Shown one piece after another: positions 29,239 to 37,955 of a stretch of 64,000 nucleotides of DNA. The notes under the pieces are model-generated. The model saw only the letters and a program-made list of their open reading frames with translations, was not told where the DNA came from and made no database searches. The DNA is from Alkalicoccus chagannorensis DSM 18086. GTDB taxonomy: Bacteria > Bacillota > Bacilli > Bacillales > Salisediminibacteriaceae. How positions within the stretch are numbered: position 1 is the first letter of the stretch; every line of letters starts with the position of its first letter. The translations under genes were made by a program, and so were the position numbers. The DNA lies in the NCBI RefSeq assembly GCF_000429725.1, contig NZ_AUCK01000007.1, forward strand, positions 1 to 64,000. Direction: 5' to 3'.

Positions 29239-30325
29239 GATTTTTGCAGGAACCGCAGGCGTGCTCGTACTCGGTGCGTGTGCCCAGACCGAATCGGAGC
29301 AGGGGGCAGATAACGCCGCCGGGAACAACATGAACGAAGAGACGAACAACGCGAATGAGGAAATGGATGAAAACAGCGAAAACGAGGAACATGATATGAA
29401 CGAGGACCATGAAGAAACGGGTGAAATGACGATTTACACGTCCGGTCCTGGAGGCATGGCCGAAGATCTCGTAGAAGGATTTGAAGAAGAGACAGGAATC
29501 GATGTGGACATGTTCCAGGGAACGACCGGCGATGTGCTCGGCCGTCTGGAAGCAGAGCAGGATAACCCGATTGCCGACGTCGTCGTGCTTGCTTCGATGC
29601 CGCCGGCGATGGATTTCAAAGAGCAGGGGATGACGATGGCGTATGAATCGGAGTACGCGGACTCGCTGCGGGACGGCTGGTACGATGACGACCATCACTA
29701 TTACGGCTTCAGCGCCTCCGCGCTGGGCCTGAGCTACAATACCGACGTCATCGGCGATGTGCCGTCCGACTGGAGCGATTTGACGGAGGAGCAGTATACC
29801 GACGAGATTGCGATCCCGGACCCGTATGAATCCGGTACGGCACGCGACTTTATCGCCGCCTACATCAACCAGGAAGGCGAGGAAGGCTGGGAGCTGTTTG
29901 AATCGCTCGCAGACAACGGCCTGCAGATGGAAGGAGCCAACAATCCGGCTCTGCAGACGGTGATCGGCGGCTCGAATCAGCTCGTTATGGCCGGTGTGGA
30001 CTATATGGTTTATAACAATATCGAAGACGGCGAGCCGGTCGATATCGTCTTCCCTGAAAGCGGCACGATGGTCACGCCGCGTCCGGCCTTCATCATGGAA
30101 AGCGCGGAGAACATCGATTCCGCCCAGCAGTACATCGACTACATTCTCTCGGATGCCGGACAGGAGATCGTGGCAGATGCGTTTCTGATGCCGATCCGGG
30201 AAGATATCGACCCTCATGAAGACCGGGCCGGCATCGAAGAGATCGAGCAGCTGGACTTTGAGTGGGAGTACCTCGAAGAAAATGGGGAAGACTATCTGGA
30301 GCGGTTCCAGGGGATCGTGCGCTAA
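29222..30325 (+). CDS. ABC importer solute-binding lipoprotein
   Basis: 367 residues. A lipoprotein signal ends in VLGA-C20. Residues 21-68 are a low-complexity Asn/Glu/Met-rich linker, which probably spaces the domain from the membrane. The binding domain starts MTIYTSGPGGMAEDLVEGFE and belongs to the family 1 type (FbpA/AfuA/PhnS-like), with TTGDVLGRLEAE and ADVVVLAS. No adjacent Tyr-Tyr iron motif is evident. The start is GTG at 29222 with AAAGGAGGAG upstream. Substrate unknown: ferric iron, 2-aminoethylphosphonate and sugar phosphates are all possible. Confidence 0.88.
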   Translation: MKKQLKIFAGTAGVLVLGACAQTESEQGADNAAGNNMNEETNNANEEMDENSENEEHDMNEDHEETGEMTIYTSGPGGMAEDLVEGFEEETGIDVDMFQGTTGDVLGRLEAEQDNPIADVVVLASMPPAMDFKEQGMTMAYESEYADSLRDGWYDDDHHYYGFSASALGLSYNTDVIGDVPSDWSDLTEEQYTDEIAIPDPYESGTARDFIAAYINQEGEEGWELFESLADNGLQMEGANNPALQTVIGGSNQLVMAGVDYMVYNNIEDGEPVDIVFPESGTMVTPRPAFIMESAENIDSAQQYIDYILSDAGQEIVADAFLMPIREDIDPHEDRAGIEEIEQLDFEWEYLEENGEDYLERFQGIVR

Positions 30326-31981
30326 ATGAACAGCTGGACCGAGCGCGCCAATAAATACCTGGCGCTTACCGTTTTAACGATTCTGGTGCTGATTCCGCTC
30401 GCCCTTGTCATCATGCGGGCAGTCACACCAGAAGGAACGTTCGAAGGTTTCGGCGCTTTTTCGATTCTCGGAGAAAGCATGTATCAGGAGATTCTGCTGA
30501 ACTCGCTGCTGCTCGGTTTCGGTGTGGTGATCGTGTCTTCCCTGATTGCTGCGCCGCTCGCTTTTTTCATGGCGAGAACCGAGCTGGCACGGCACCGCTG
30601 GATCGACGTCGTTCTGATTATCCCGTTCATGACCCCGCCGTATATCGGGGCGATGGGCTGGATTCTGTCGATGCAGGGAAATGGCTACGCCGAGCAGCTG
30701 TTTCCGTTTCTCGCTCCGGTGACCCCGTACTTTTTCACATATGGCGGGATGGTGCTCGTGATGAGCTTTCACCTGTTTCCGTTTATTTATTTGATCATGC
30801 GCAACAACCTGCAGAACATCGGCGGCCGACTGGAAGAAGCCGGCCTCATACACGGAGGCAGCTTTCTGTACCGGCTGCGCCGCATCGTGCTGCCGCTGTT
30901 TGTCTCCGGCTACAGCATGGGCGCCCTGCTCGTTTTCGTGAAAACAATCGGCGAGTTCGGCACACCGGTGACGCTCGGAAACCGGATTGGCTTTTATGTG
31001 CTGACGTCGGAAATCCATCGCCACGCTTCCGTGTGGCCGATTGACTTTGGCACCGCGGCGATCCTGTCGACGATGCTGTTAAGCGTCAGCATGGCCGTCT
31101 GGTATTTTCAGCAGTGGTTTGCCGGAAGAACGCACAACAAAGTCGTCTCCGGGAAAGGGCAGACGAGCGCCTACTCGCCGCTTGGAAAAAAGCAGGTGTT
31201 TGCCTGGCTCTATCTGGCTGTCGTACTCGGGCTGTCGATCGGCGTTCCGTATTTCTCCGTCGTCTCGACAGCGTTTCTCGACGTGCAGGGGAGCGGCCTC
31301 GCCTGGGATAACGTCACGCTGCGTCACCTGCAGGATCTTCTCTCCGGCAGCGGAGCCGGAGCCCTCTGGAACAGCATCTGGCTTGCAGCTATTGCTGCCA
31401 CGGTGAGTGCTGTCATCGGTCTGTGGGTGACGATCATCATCATGAAACGGCGTGGGACGGTCGAAAAAGGAATGGACTTTCTCTCGATCGCGCCGAATAC
31501 CGTGCCCGGCATCGTCGTTGTCGTCGGCCTGATTCTGTTCTGGAACGCCTACTGGAATCCGGCACCGGTCTACAACACGTGGATGATGCTCGTGACGACG
31601 TATGTCGTTCTCTACATTCCGTTTACGGTGCAGAACATCAAGGCCATCTACGGGCAGCTCGGCGATTCGCTGTTTCAGGCGGCCGAGACGAGCGGCGCCG
31701 GTCCGTTCTACATCGTCCGGACCATTCTGCTGCCGCTCATCATGCCCGGCGTGCTGGCAGGCTGGATCATGGCCTTCACGATTTCCATGCGGGAACTCGT
31801 CGGATCGCTGATTCTCCGGCCGCCGAACATGCACACCTCAGCCACCTTCATTTATTCGCAGTTTGAGCAGGGAACGGTGGCACAGGGAATGGCGATGGCC
31901 CTGATTACCGTGATCATGACGACGTTCGTCCTGATTGCGGTGGAAAAGATGAAAGAACGCTCCCAGCGGTACCGAACGTAG
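30326..31981 (+). CDS. ABC importer permease, fused double domain
   Basis: 551 residues with two tandem permease domains (about 20-280 and 290-545) and roughly twelve membrane helices, the FbpB/PhnU-V fused layout. Each half has an EAA-type loop: LEEAGLIHGGSFLYRLRRIVLPL and LFQAAETSGAGPFYIVRTILLPLIMPG. The ATG directly follows the binding-protein stop codon, so the two are tightly coupled. Confidence 0.93.
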   Translation: MNSWTERANKYLALTVLTILVLIPLALVIMRAVTPEGTFEGFGAFSILGESMYQEILLNSLLLGFGVVIVSSLIAAPLAFFMARTELARHRWIDVVLIIPFMTPPYIGAMGWILSMQGNGYAEQLFPFLAPVTPYFFTYGGMVLVMSFHLFPFIYLIMRNNLQNIGGRLEEAGLIHGGSFLYRLRRIVLPLFVSGYSMGALLVFVKTIGEFGTPVTLGNRIGFYVLTSEIHRHASVWPIDFGTAAILSTMLLSVSMAVWYFQQWFAGRTHNKVVSGKGQTSAYSPLGKKQVFAWLYLAVVLGLSIGVPYFSVVSTAFLDVQGSGLAWDNVTLRHLQDLLSGSGAGALWNSIWLAAIAATVSAVIGLWVTIIIMKRRGTVEKGMDFLSIAPNTVPGIVVVVGLILFWNAYWNPAPVYNTWMMLVTTYVVLYIPFTVQNIKAIYGQLGDSLFQAAETSGAGPFYIVRTILLPLIMPGVLAGWIMAFTISMRELVGSLILRPPNMHTSATFIYSQFEQGTVAQGMAMALITVIMTTFVLIAVEKMKERSQRYRT

Positions 31982-31998
31982 GAAAGGAGGAGCATCGC

Positions 31999-33102
31999 AT
32001 GCACGTCACGTTTCTTGGAGGAGCCGGCGAATATGGCCGCTCCTCTTTTCTTCTTCATTTTCCCGACACGGATGTCCTGATCGACTGTGGCATTGAAAAG
32101 GGGGCATGGACGTCGGAGGGGCAGCTGCCTTCGCTGCATCTGGTGCGTCCGGAGAGACTGGCAGCTGTCTTTCTGACGCACAGCCATGCCGATCACACGG
32201 GGGCGCTTCCCGCTCTCGCTCAGACAGGGTGGAGCGGCCCCGTGTATGCCTCCCCGCCTACGCTGGAGCAGATCGGTGCGCTGCCGGATGGAATGCAGCC
32301 GCAGCCGCTGGAGTGGGAAGACATCGGCCGCTGGCGTACGTATGCCAGCATCTCCTGCTGCTTCGGCCGGGCCGGTCATACGCTGGGAGCCTGCTGGTTT
32401 CTGTTTGCATCAGAAGGAAAGAAAGTATTCTTTTCCGGAGATTATACGATGCATTCGCGGCTGTATCCGTATGACCGGCCGCCGCAGGAACCGGTGGATA
32501 TCGCTGTCCTGGACGGAGCCGCAGGACCGGTACGACGGAACCAGCACGAGGAGGCGCAGGACCTGCTGGATCGAGTGAACGAGCAGAAGGTAGCGACCGC
32601 TCTGCACGGCCCGCTTGCTGGTAAAACCCAGGAGCTGCTGCTGTTTGCTGCGGCCGAAGGGATGATGCCGGTGGTCGATCCTGAGATTAAGCGTTATACC
32701 GAACAAAGTCTGCAGGAACGCCGGGCCTGGTTTCGTGCAGCGGGCGCGGCGGAGCTGGAAACGTTTCTCGCAGAGGCAGAGCCGCTCTCTGTCGACCGAT
32801 GGCTGCAGCAGTACGACAACCGCTTTGCCATTTACGAAGAAAGCACGCTGGCATCCGGCCCGATGCCTCCGGCTGTGATGACGACAGGACCGAAACTTCC
32901 TGCGTTTACCGGTACGGCCTATGAAAAACGGCCATATCTCGTCCACCCGTCGCTGGAAGAAACGGAGACGCTGCTTTCCTGGCTCGAGCCGGCCCAGGTC
33001 GTCTTCACCCATACCCCTGAACCGGAAGCGTATCAGGAGCTGCACCGCTGGCCGGTCGTCCTGGCAGGGCGGGAAGGAGGGACCGGGATCGACTCCCGGT
33101 AA
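31999..33102 (+). CDS. Metallo-beta-lactamase-fold protein, beta-CASP/RNase-like
   Basis: 367 residues. The metal motif is THSHADHTG (H61, H63, D65, H66); a later His is in GRAGHTLGACWF and an Asp in FFSGDYTMHS. This resembles the catalytic core of CPSF/RNase J-type proteins, but the protein is shorter and the middle is not a canonical beta-CASP. It starts 17 bp after the permease with a strong SD (GGAAAGGAGGAG), so it appears co-expressed with the importer. A hydrolase for the imported compound is one inference; a nucleic-acid role is the alternative. I see no exact family. Confidence 0.75.
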   Translation: MHVTFLGGAGEYGRSSFLLHFPDTDVLIDCGIEKGAWTSEGQLPSLHLVRPERLAAVFLTHSHADHTGALPALAQTGWSGPVYASPPTLEQIGALPDGMQPQPLEWEDIGRWRTYASISCCFGRAGHTLGACWFLFASEGKKVFFSGDYTMHSRLYPYDRPPQEPVDIAVLDGAAGPVRRNQHEEAQDLLDRVNEQKVATALHGPLAGKTQELLLFAAAEGMMPVVDPEIKRYTEQSLQERRAWFRAAGAAELETFLAEAEPLSVDRWLQQYDNRFAIYEESTLASGPMPPAVMTTGPKLPAFTGTAYEKRPYLVHPSLEETETLLSWLEPAQVVFTHTPEPEAYQELHRWPVVLAGREGGTGIDSR

Positions 33103-33184
33103 CAGGAGGCTCCGCCATCAAAAGCAGTTTTCTGCACAGACGAGCAGCCCGGGACAACCTATAGTCATCAAAGAGGCTCTCCGC

Positions 33185-33340
33185 CTTTTTGGAGTATAGG
33201 AACGTATAAGGTTTCATTAAGGGTGACGACGTAGCCAGCTGCTCGGGGAGTACGAAGAACCCATGCTTCCCTTAAAAAACCTGCGGCACTCGCCGTTCCG
33301 GCCGGCAGGCGCTTTGCGCTTTTATTCGACGGACAGCGCC
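33185..33340 (+). repeat. Dispersed intergenic repeat, family A
   Basis: It starts TATAGGAACGTATAAGGTTTCATTAAGGGTGACGACG and ends CGCCGTTCCGGCCGGCAGGCGCTTTGCGCTTTT. The internal GGGGAGTACGAAGAACCC ... TTCCC part is looser than in other copies. It lies between the converging metallo-beta-lactamase and Dph6-like genes. Confidence 0.75.
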
Positions 33341-33442
33341 GGAGGTACGCAACGATCAGGAGAGGCGGGAAATGCCTGCCTCGTTGACCGGGTGGCTGTA
33401 CCGTTCTCTGCCCTAAGCCTCGCTGAAGCGATCTGTAAACGA

Positions 33443-33482
33443 AACGCTGCCGGCGGTCCATTGGATCGTCGGCAGCGTTTTT
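33443..33482. terminator. Terminator at convergent junction
   Basis: AACGCTGCCG pairs with CGGCAGCGTT, followed by five T. Flanks on both sides match the terminator at 232-274 closely, including CGAAACGC on the left. Confidence 0.7.
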
Positions 33483-33547
33483 CGCTTATGCAGTACGTTT
33501 TTGCCCCAACCCCGCACAGGAAAAGGCAGCCACAGCCGGCGCTTGCA

Positions 33548-34210
33548 TCAGTCCGTTGTCGTCACGGGCAGGAACGCATAGCCGTCGTGGTGCTCTACCT
33601 CGCCGTACTGGAGCCGGACGGACCGGGAGAAGATCGGGCCGTCGACCACGACCGTGTGGAACTCGCCTTCTTCCCCGCACGGATCGACGCCGTGGGCTTC
33701 CAGTTCCTTGATCAAGGGAGGATCGATGCTGCGGCCGAGAAAAGAAGCTGGCAGCCGGTCTTCTTTGACCACGATGATGATCGCATGGAAACCGGCGTCC
33801 AACAGCCGCTGGAGCACGTCTTCGCGGGGCTCCTGCCAAAGCGGCTGGTGCGGCTGGATGCCCTGCGCCGTGCACACTTTTTCCACCCATTCACGGTGGC
33901 CTTCGAGGTCGATGTCTCCGAAGACGCCATCGTGGATCCCCCGGCTGCGGAGTTCCTGCAGCAGATTGGAGAAAACGGCCTCATAGTCCGACCAGGACGC
34001 CCCGCGTGTGTAGAGCGGCAGGTTCAGCGCCGCCGCCTGCGCGTCGAGGACTTCTTTCGGCAGGGCATGGGAGCGGGAGCGTGTTTCCTCCTCTTCAAAC
34101 ATCGTCACGAGAGCGGCAGGCAGCATGTCCTGCTGCATGGCCGTATAGTGGGCGAGCGTCGAGTCCTTACCGCCGCTCCACGAAGTAAAAAATGTCTTCA
34201 ATTCAATCAT
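33548..34210 (-). CDS. Dph6-like diphthine-ammonia ligase family protein
   Basis: 220 residues of the adenine-nucleotide alpha-hydrolase (ATP-PPase) fold. The PP-loop SGGKDST is at residues 12-18; later family strings are GVFGDID, PLWQEPREDVLQRLLDAGFHAIIIVVK and CGEEGEFHTVVVDGP. Eukaryotic and archaeal members amidate diphthine on EF-2; bacteria lack diphthamide, so the bacterial substrate is unknown. AAAGG directly abuts the ATG, so the TTG codon 4 (34,201) is a credible alternative start. Confidence 0.88.
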   Translation of the reverse strand: MIELKTFFTSWSGGKDSTLAHYTAMQQDMLPAALVTMFEEEETRSRSHALPKEVLDAQAAALNLPLYTRGASWSDYEAVFSNLLQELRSRGIHDGVFGDIDLEGHREWVEKVCTAQGIQPHQPLWQEPREDVLQRLLDAGFHAIIIVVKEDRLPASFLGRSIDPPLIKELEAHGVDPCGEEGEFHTVVVDGPIFSRSVRLQYGEVEHHDGYAFLPVTTTD

Positions 34211-34362
34211 CCTTTCGCTGGAAGCTAAAAAACCATGCCTGACGGTCCGCAGGCCTCCGTGCAGAAATCATGCATAGATAGAAAGCGGACGTTATGATAA
34301 GGACAGTCTCATGTGAACGTATTGTCTCATGTACCCGAACGAAACGAAAGGAGCACACGTCG

Positions 34363-35331
34363 ATGGAACTCGGCATTCTTGATCAAATCCCGCTTCCGGA
34401 AGGGATGCAGGCAGAGCAGATGGCAGCGGAAACGAAGGCCCTCGTCCAGACGGCCTCCCGGGAAGGGTACCGGCGCTACTGGTTTGCGGAACATCACAGC
34501 ACGAACGGCATGCTGAGCGCGGCCCCGGAGCTCTGGATCGCCCGTTTGGCTGCAGAAGCCGAGCAGATGGCGTTCGGCAGCGGCGGCATCCTGCTTCCGC
34601 AGTACAGCCCGCTGAAGACGGCGGAGACGTTTTCCACGCTTTCGGCGATGTACCCGGGACGAATCGAGCTCGGAGTCGGCAATTCACCGGGAGGAACGGA
34701 ACGCACGCGTCAGGCATTGGCGGACGGCCGGGAAGCAGAGGACCGCTTCCACGAGAAGCTGGAGGAGCTGCAGCACTTCCTGCACGGGACGATGCCGAAG
34801 CACCATCCGTACCGGATCGTCAAGACGACACCGCGACAGGCCGCTGCTCCGCCGCTCTGGCTGCTCGGTCTTTCTCCGCGCAGTGCAGAAACCGCCGCCG
34901 CGCTGGATACCGGTCTTGTCTTCGGCCATTTTATTTCCCCGGACCAGGCGGAAGAAACGATGGAACGCTACTACGCCCGCGCTGCTTCGCCGCGGGTGCG
35001 CGTCTGCGTGTTCGTCGTCTGTGCCGGCACCGACGCAGAAGCCGAGCAGCTGGCGCTGACCCAGGATGCGTGGCTGCAGCAGGTGCGCCGGGGCAGCTCG
35101 ATTGTTCCGTCCCCGGACCACGCAGCCGCCATTCTCGACCGGGCCGGAAAAGAAGCGGTGCAGCACGAACGCCGCCGGGCGGTCATCGGCAGTCCTGCTT
35201 CCGTCCGCCAGCAGCTCGAAGCCCTGGCGGATGTGTACGGCACGACCGATTTTCTCCTGATTACCAACGTGCATGACCAGGAAGCACGGAGGCATTCCTA
35301 CGCACATATTTCCCGGGAAATACGGCAGTGA
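34363..35331 (+). CDS. LLM-class flavin-dependent oxidoreductase
   Basis: 322 residues of the luciferase-like monooxygenase (MsnO8/YtmO-type) family. Recognisable strings are YRRYWFAEHHSTNG, GSGGILLPQYSPLKTAETF and YPGRIELGVGNSPGG. Reduced FMN would be the cosubstrate; the organic substrate is unknown. The ATG at 34363 has GAAAGGAG upstream. Its 3' end carries a perfect Noc-type palindrome. Two copies of GTCTCATGT lie upstream at about 34,307 and 34,324. Confidence 0.9.
   Translation: MELGILDQIPLPEGMQAEQMAAETKALVQTASREGYRRYWFAEHHSTNGMLSAAPELWIARLAAEAEQMAFGSGGILLPQYSPLKTAETFSTLSAMYPGRIELGVGNSPGGTERTRQALADGREAEDRFHEKLEELQHFLHGTMPKHHPYRIVKTTPRQAAAPPLWLLGLSPRSAETAAALDTGLVFGHFISPDQAEETMERYYARAASPRVRVCVFVVCAGTDAEAEQLALTQDAWLQQVRRGSSIVPSPDHAAAILDRAGKEAVQHERRRAVIGSPASVRQQLEALADVYGTTDFLLITNVHDQEARRHSYAHISREIRQ
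35308..35321. promoter_or_regulatory. Noc-binding-type palindrome in LLM gene
   Basis: ATTTCCCGGGAAAT, perfect match, within the last codons of the LLM gene and about 140 bp before rpsF. Confidence 0.75.
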
Positions 35332-35340
35332 AATTCTCTG

Positions 35341-35369
35341 TTGCTTCGACCCTGGAGCTCTGATATAAT
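35341..35369 (+). promoter_or_regulatory. rpsF operon promoter
   Basis: TTGCTT (35341-35346), 17 bp, TATAAT (35364-35369), 80 bp before rpsF. Confidence 0.8.
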
Positions 35370-35394
35370 TATCACTTGCGGGTAAAACGACTCG

Positions 35395-35425
35395 CTCCTT
35401 GCTCTCACCAACGGGTAGAGGGCCT
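35395..35425 (+). promoter_or_regulatory. Candidate S6:S18 leader hairpin
   Basis: The leader between promoter and rpsF has GCTCTCACCAACGGGTAGAGGGC, a short CUCU/AGAG stem with a C/G-rich internal loop. Autoregulatory S6:S18 leaders are known in rpsF operons of many bacteria. I cannot confirm the exact consensus from memory. Confidence 0.4.
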
Positions 35426-35448
35426 AGTCCAAAAGGAGGTGACAGAAC

Positions 35449-35736
35449 ATGCGCAACTATGAAATCATGTACATCGTGCGTCCAGACCTCGAAGAAGCGA
35501 ATACAAAAGAAACCGTTGAACGTTTCAACAAGGTACTGGCTGACAATGGCGCAGAAGTAACAGAGACGAATGAGAAGGGCCGTAAGCGTCTTGCCTACGA
35601 GATCAATGACTTCGCTGAAGGCTACTACGTGCTTCTTCAAGTGAAGGCTGAAAAGCCGGCACTGGATGAGTTCAACCGTCTCAGCTCGATCAACGACAAC
35701 ATTCTTCGTTCGATGATCGTACGCGAAGATGACTAA
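35449..35736 (+). CDS. rpsF: 30S ribosomal protein S6
   Basis: A 95-residue small-subunit protein that pairs with S18 on the platform. The family start MRNYEIMYIVRPDLEE and the GRKRLAYEINDFAEGYYVL region are intact. The SD AAAAGGAGGTG is 8-9 nt upstream of the ATG. First gene of rpsF-ssb-rpsR. Confidence 0.98.
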   Translation: MRNYEIMYIVRPDLEEANTKETVERFNKVLADNGAEVTETNEKGRKRLAYEINDFAEGYYVLLQVKAEKPALDEFNRLSSINDNILRSMIVREDD

Positions 35737-35778
35737 TGAATATGCACAACCGAATCCAGGATCCGGGGAGGAATTCCG

Positions 35779-36297
35779 ATGCTTAACCGCGTTGTTCTTG
35801 TAGGCCGTCTCACGAAAGACCCTGAGCTTCGCTACACGGGAAACGGCATTCCAGTCGCGACATTCACACTGGCAGTCAACCGTCCGTTTTCGAACAAGCA
35901 GGGTGAACGGGAAGCGGACTTCATCAACACTGTTGTTTGGAGAAAACAGGCAGAAAACGTCGCTAACTATCTGAAAAAAGGAAGTATGGCAGGCGTGGAT
36001 GGCCGCATTCAAACGCGCAGCTTCGATAACAACGAAGGCAAGCGCATCTTTATGACAGAAGTCGTTGCAGAGAGCGTTCAGTTCCTGGAACCCCGCGGGG
36101 CATCCAGCCAACAGGGCGGAGGCCAGCAGTCAGGAGCTCCAGCCGGCCAGCAGGGCGGCTATGGAGACCAGGGCGGCTACGGCGGTCCGCAGCAGGGCTC
36201 CGGATCCGGGACTTCCAATCAAGGTTCATCGAATAACGATCCGTTTGCCGGTGAAGGCAAGCCGATTGATATAGATGACGACGATCTCCCATTCTAA
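35779..36297 (+). CDS. ssb: Single-stranded DNA-binding protein
   Basis: 172 residues: OB fold (1-105, starting [20 protein letters not shown]), a Gly/Gln/Ser-rich linker (about 110-155) and the acidic tip DIDDDDLPF that docks partner proteins at the fork. Being between rpsF and rpsR marks it as the essential SsbA. Confidence 0.98.
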   Translation: MLNRVVLVGRLTKDPELRYTGNGIPVATFTLAVNRPFSNKQGEREADFINTVVWRKQAENVANYLKKGSMAGVDGRIQTRSFDNNEGKRIFMTEVVAESVQFLEPRGASSQQGGGQQSGAPAGQQGGYGDQGGYGGPQQGSGSGTSNQGSSNNDPFAGEGKPIDIDDDDLPF

Positions 36298-36341
36298 ATG
36301 GAGAATCCATCATATAAAAAAACACTGAAGGAGGTATTCGC

Positions 36342-36569
36342 ATGGCACGTCGAGGAAAGCCACGTCGCCGTAAAGTTTGTTATTTCACGGTGAATAAGAT
36401 TACGAAAATCGACTACAAGGACACGGATCTTCTTAAGAAGTTCATCTCCGAGCGCGGAAAGATTCTTCCACGCCGAGTAACAGGAACTTCTGCCAAGTAT
36501 CAGCGACAGCTCACCCGCGCGGTGAAGCGTTCGCGGACCATGGCACTGCTTCCGTTCGTGGAAGAGTAA
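36342..36569 (+). CDS. rpsR: 30S ribosomal protein S18
   Basis: 75 residues; [29 protein letters not shown] and the [22 protein letters not shown] block are typical S18. The N-terminus has CYFTVN; one cysteine remains from the CXXC of C+ forms, so zinc binding is unlikely. A strong terminator follows. Confidence 0.97.
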   Translation: MARRGKPRRRKVCYFTVNKITKIDYKDTDLLKKFISERGKILPRRVTGTSAKYQRQLTRAVKRSRTMALLPFVEE

Positions 36570-36585
36570 ATCAGCATCTGTGACG

Positions 36586-36621
36586 GCATCCATTCCGGGT
36601 TTCCGGAGTGGATGCTTTTTT
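36586..36621 (+). terminator. rpsR terminator
   Basis: GCATCCATTCC pairs with GGAGTGGATGC, followed by six T. Confidence 0.92.
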
Positions 36622-36657
36622 CTTAGGAAAGCAATAGGGATGCCAGTGCTTCCACGT

Positions 36658-36815
36658 ATGCAGAACAAAAGCGCGGAGCGCCTTTTTGGTCGGAACGGCG
36701 TGCGGCGTCGCTGCATGCTCTTCGAGGGAAGAAAAGGTTTTTCTTTCTTCCCTTGCAGCCGGCTGCGCCGTCCCCCTACATGGAAACTGATACATTCCTA
36801 TCATGCCATGAAAGC
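36658..36815 (-). repeat. Dispersed intergenic repeat, family A
   Basis: The closest relative of the copy at 1-150: GAACAAAAGCGCGGAGCGCC, TTTTTGGTCGGAACGGCGTGCGG, GAGGGAAGAAAAGG ... CTTTCTTCCC, GCGCCGTCCCC and ATACATTCCTATCATG. It lies just after the rpsR terminator. From there to the yybS promoter nothing else is seen. Confidence 0.8.
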
Positions 36816-36934
36816 AGAAGAGCCGTCGTGTCTGCCTATCGCGACGTCTTTCCCCAATACGCAGATCCGTTACACCGACGTGTTTGGCGGGGACGCCTGT
36901 AGTATCAGCGCAGCCTGACAAGCGCAGGGCGCTT

Positions 36935-36964
36935 TTGGTCTCCGGGGCGTATACGTGGTAGAAT
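36935..36964 (+). promoter_or_regulatory. Candidate yybS-gdpP promoter
   Basis: TTGGTC (36935-36940), 18 bp, TAGAAT (36959-36964), 46 bp before the ATG. Confidence 0.5.
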
Positions 36965-37010
36965 GAAGCTTGATGTAACTGGAAAAAGGGAAGAGAAGGT
37001 GTAGACGATC

Positions 37011-37943
37011 ATGAATCAGAATACCATACTCCGTGACGGAATCATGCTGTCAGCAGTGTTTCTCCTGCTGATGCTCGTATCGCTGTTCATTCCGATTGCC
37101 GGCCTCGTCCTGATGTTTTTCGTGCCGGTACCGATGGCGTTATTTACATATAAATACGGCTGGCCGCGGGGCGCGGTCGCAGCGTCTGTTCTCCTGCTCC
37201 TGCTTGCGGTCGTGCTCGGCCCGTATGCGCCGGCCGTCGTACTGCTGTTTGCCGTGCCGGGGATCGTGTTCGGCGCTCTCTATCAAAAAGGAGAGCAGCC
37301 CTTTGCGGTCTACGGCGGCGGGGTAGTCGCGCTCGTCTCCGGCATCACCCTGACGTATGTCGGTGTGCTGCTGCTGACGGGCACGGACCCGATCGAACAG
37401 TTTCAGGAGTCCCTGGCGGAATCGCTGGAAACAACAGACGAGATGATGAACCTGGATTCAGAAGAAGAAGTGGAACAGATGACCGCGTGGATCGATGATC
37501 TGCAGACGTCCGCCCCGGCGATGTTCGTGATCATCGGCGGTGTTGCTGGCATCATCATGCAGACGGCGGCCGCGTACTTTCTGCGACGCCGCGGGGCCTC
37601 CGTGCCGCGGTTTCCACCGGTGCGGGAATGGAGCCTGCCGAAGCCGTTTATCTGGTATTACCTGGCGGTGCTCATTCTTTCGTTTATTAACATCAGCGAA
37701 GGACAAGAGGGCATGCTCCATACCGTCTCCGCCAATCTGTCCCCGGTGATGGAAGGGTTGATGCTCATTCAGGGAATCGCGTTCATCTTCTTTTTCTGTC
37801 ACTGGAAAGGCATCTCGAAAGCGGTACCGGTACTCGCAGCGATTTCGCTGCTGTTCATTCCGTTTTTAGTACCTATCGTACGAATCTTAGGTATAATTGA
37901 TTTAGGTTTTGATTTAAGAACGCGATTACGGTCGCAGGAGTAG
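37011..37943 (+). CDS. yybS: YybS family membrane protein (DUF2232)
   Basis: 310 residues, about eight hydrophobic helices in two groups separated by an acidic cytoplasmic or extracellular stretch (LETTDEMMNLDSEEEVEQ). The N-terminal helices resemble ECF-transporter S components, as is usual in DUF2232. It precedes gdpP by 12 bp, the conserved yybS-yybT order. Function is unknown. Confidence 0.9.
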   Translation: MNQNTILRDGIMLSAVFLLLMLVSLFIPIAGLVLMFFVPVPMALFTYKYGWPRGAVAASVLLLLLAVVLGPYAPAVVLLFAVPGIVFGALYQKGEQPFAVYGGGVVALVSGITLTYVGVLLLTGTDPIEQFQESLAESLETTDEMMNLDSEEEVEQMTAWIDDLQTSAPAMFVIIGGVAGIIMQTAAAYFLRRRGASVPRFPPVREWSLPKPFIWYYLAVLILSFINISEGQEGMLHTVSANLSPVMEGLMLIQGIAFIFFFCHWKGISKAVPVLAAISLLFIPFLVPIVRILGIIDLGFDLRTRLRSQE

Positions 37944-37955
37944 GAGTTGTCTAGT

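Noticed and set aside
28141-31981. Assigning the ABC importer firmly to ferric iron
   Set aside because: No Fur box is visible, no clear iron-ligand tyrosines are seen, and the LysR and hydrolase context points elsewhere.
34684-36111. Minus-strand 475-codon open frame
   Set aside because: Crosses the LLM gene, the rpsF promoter, rpsF and part of ssb on the opposite strand; no SD or motif.
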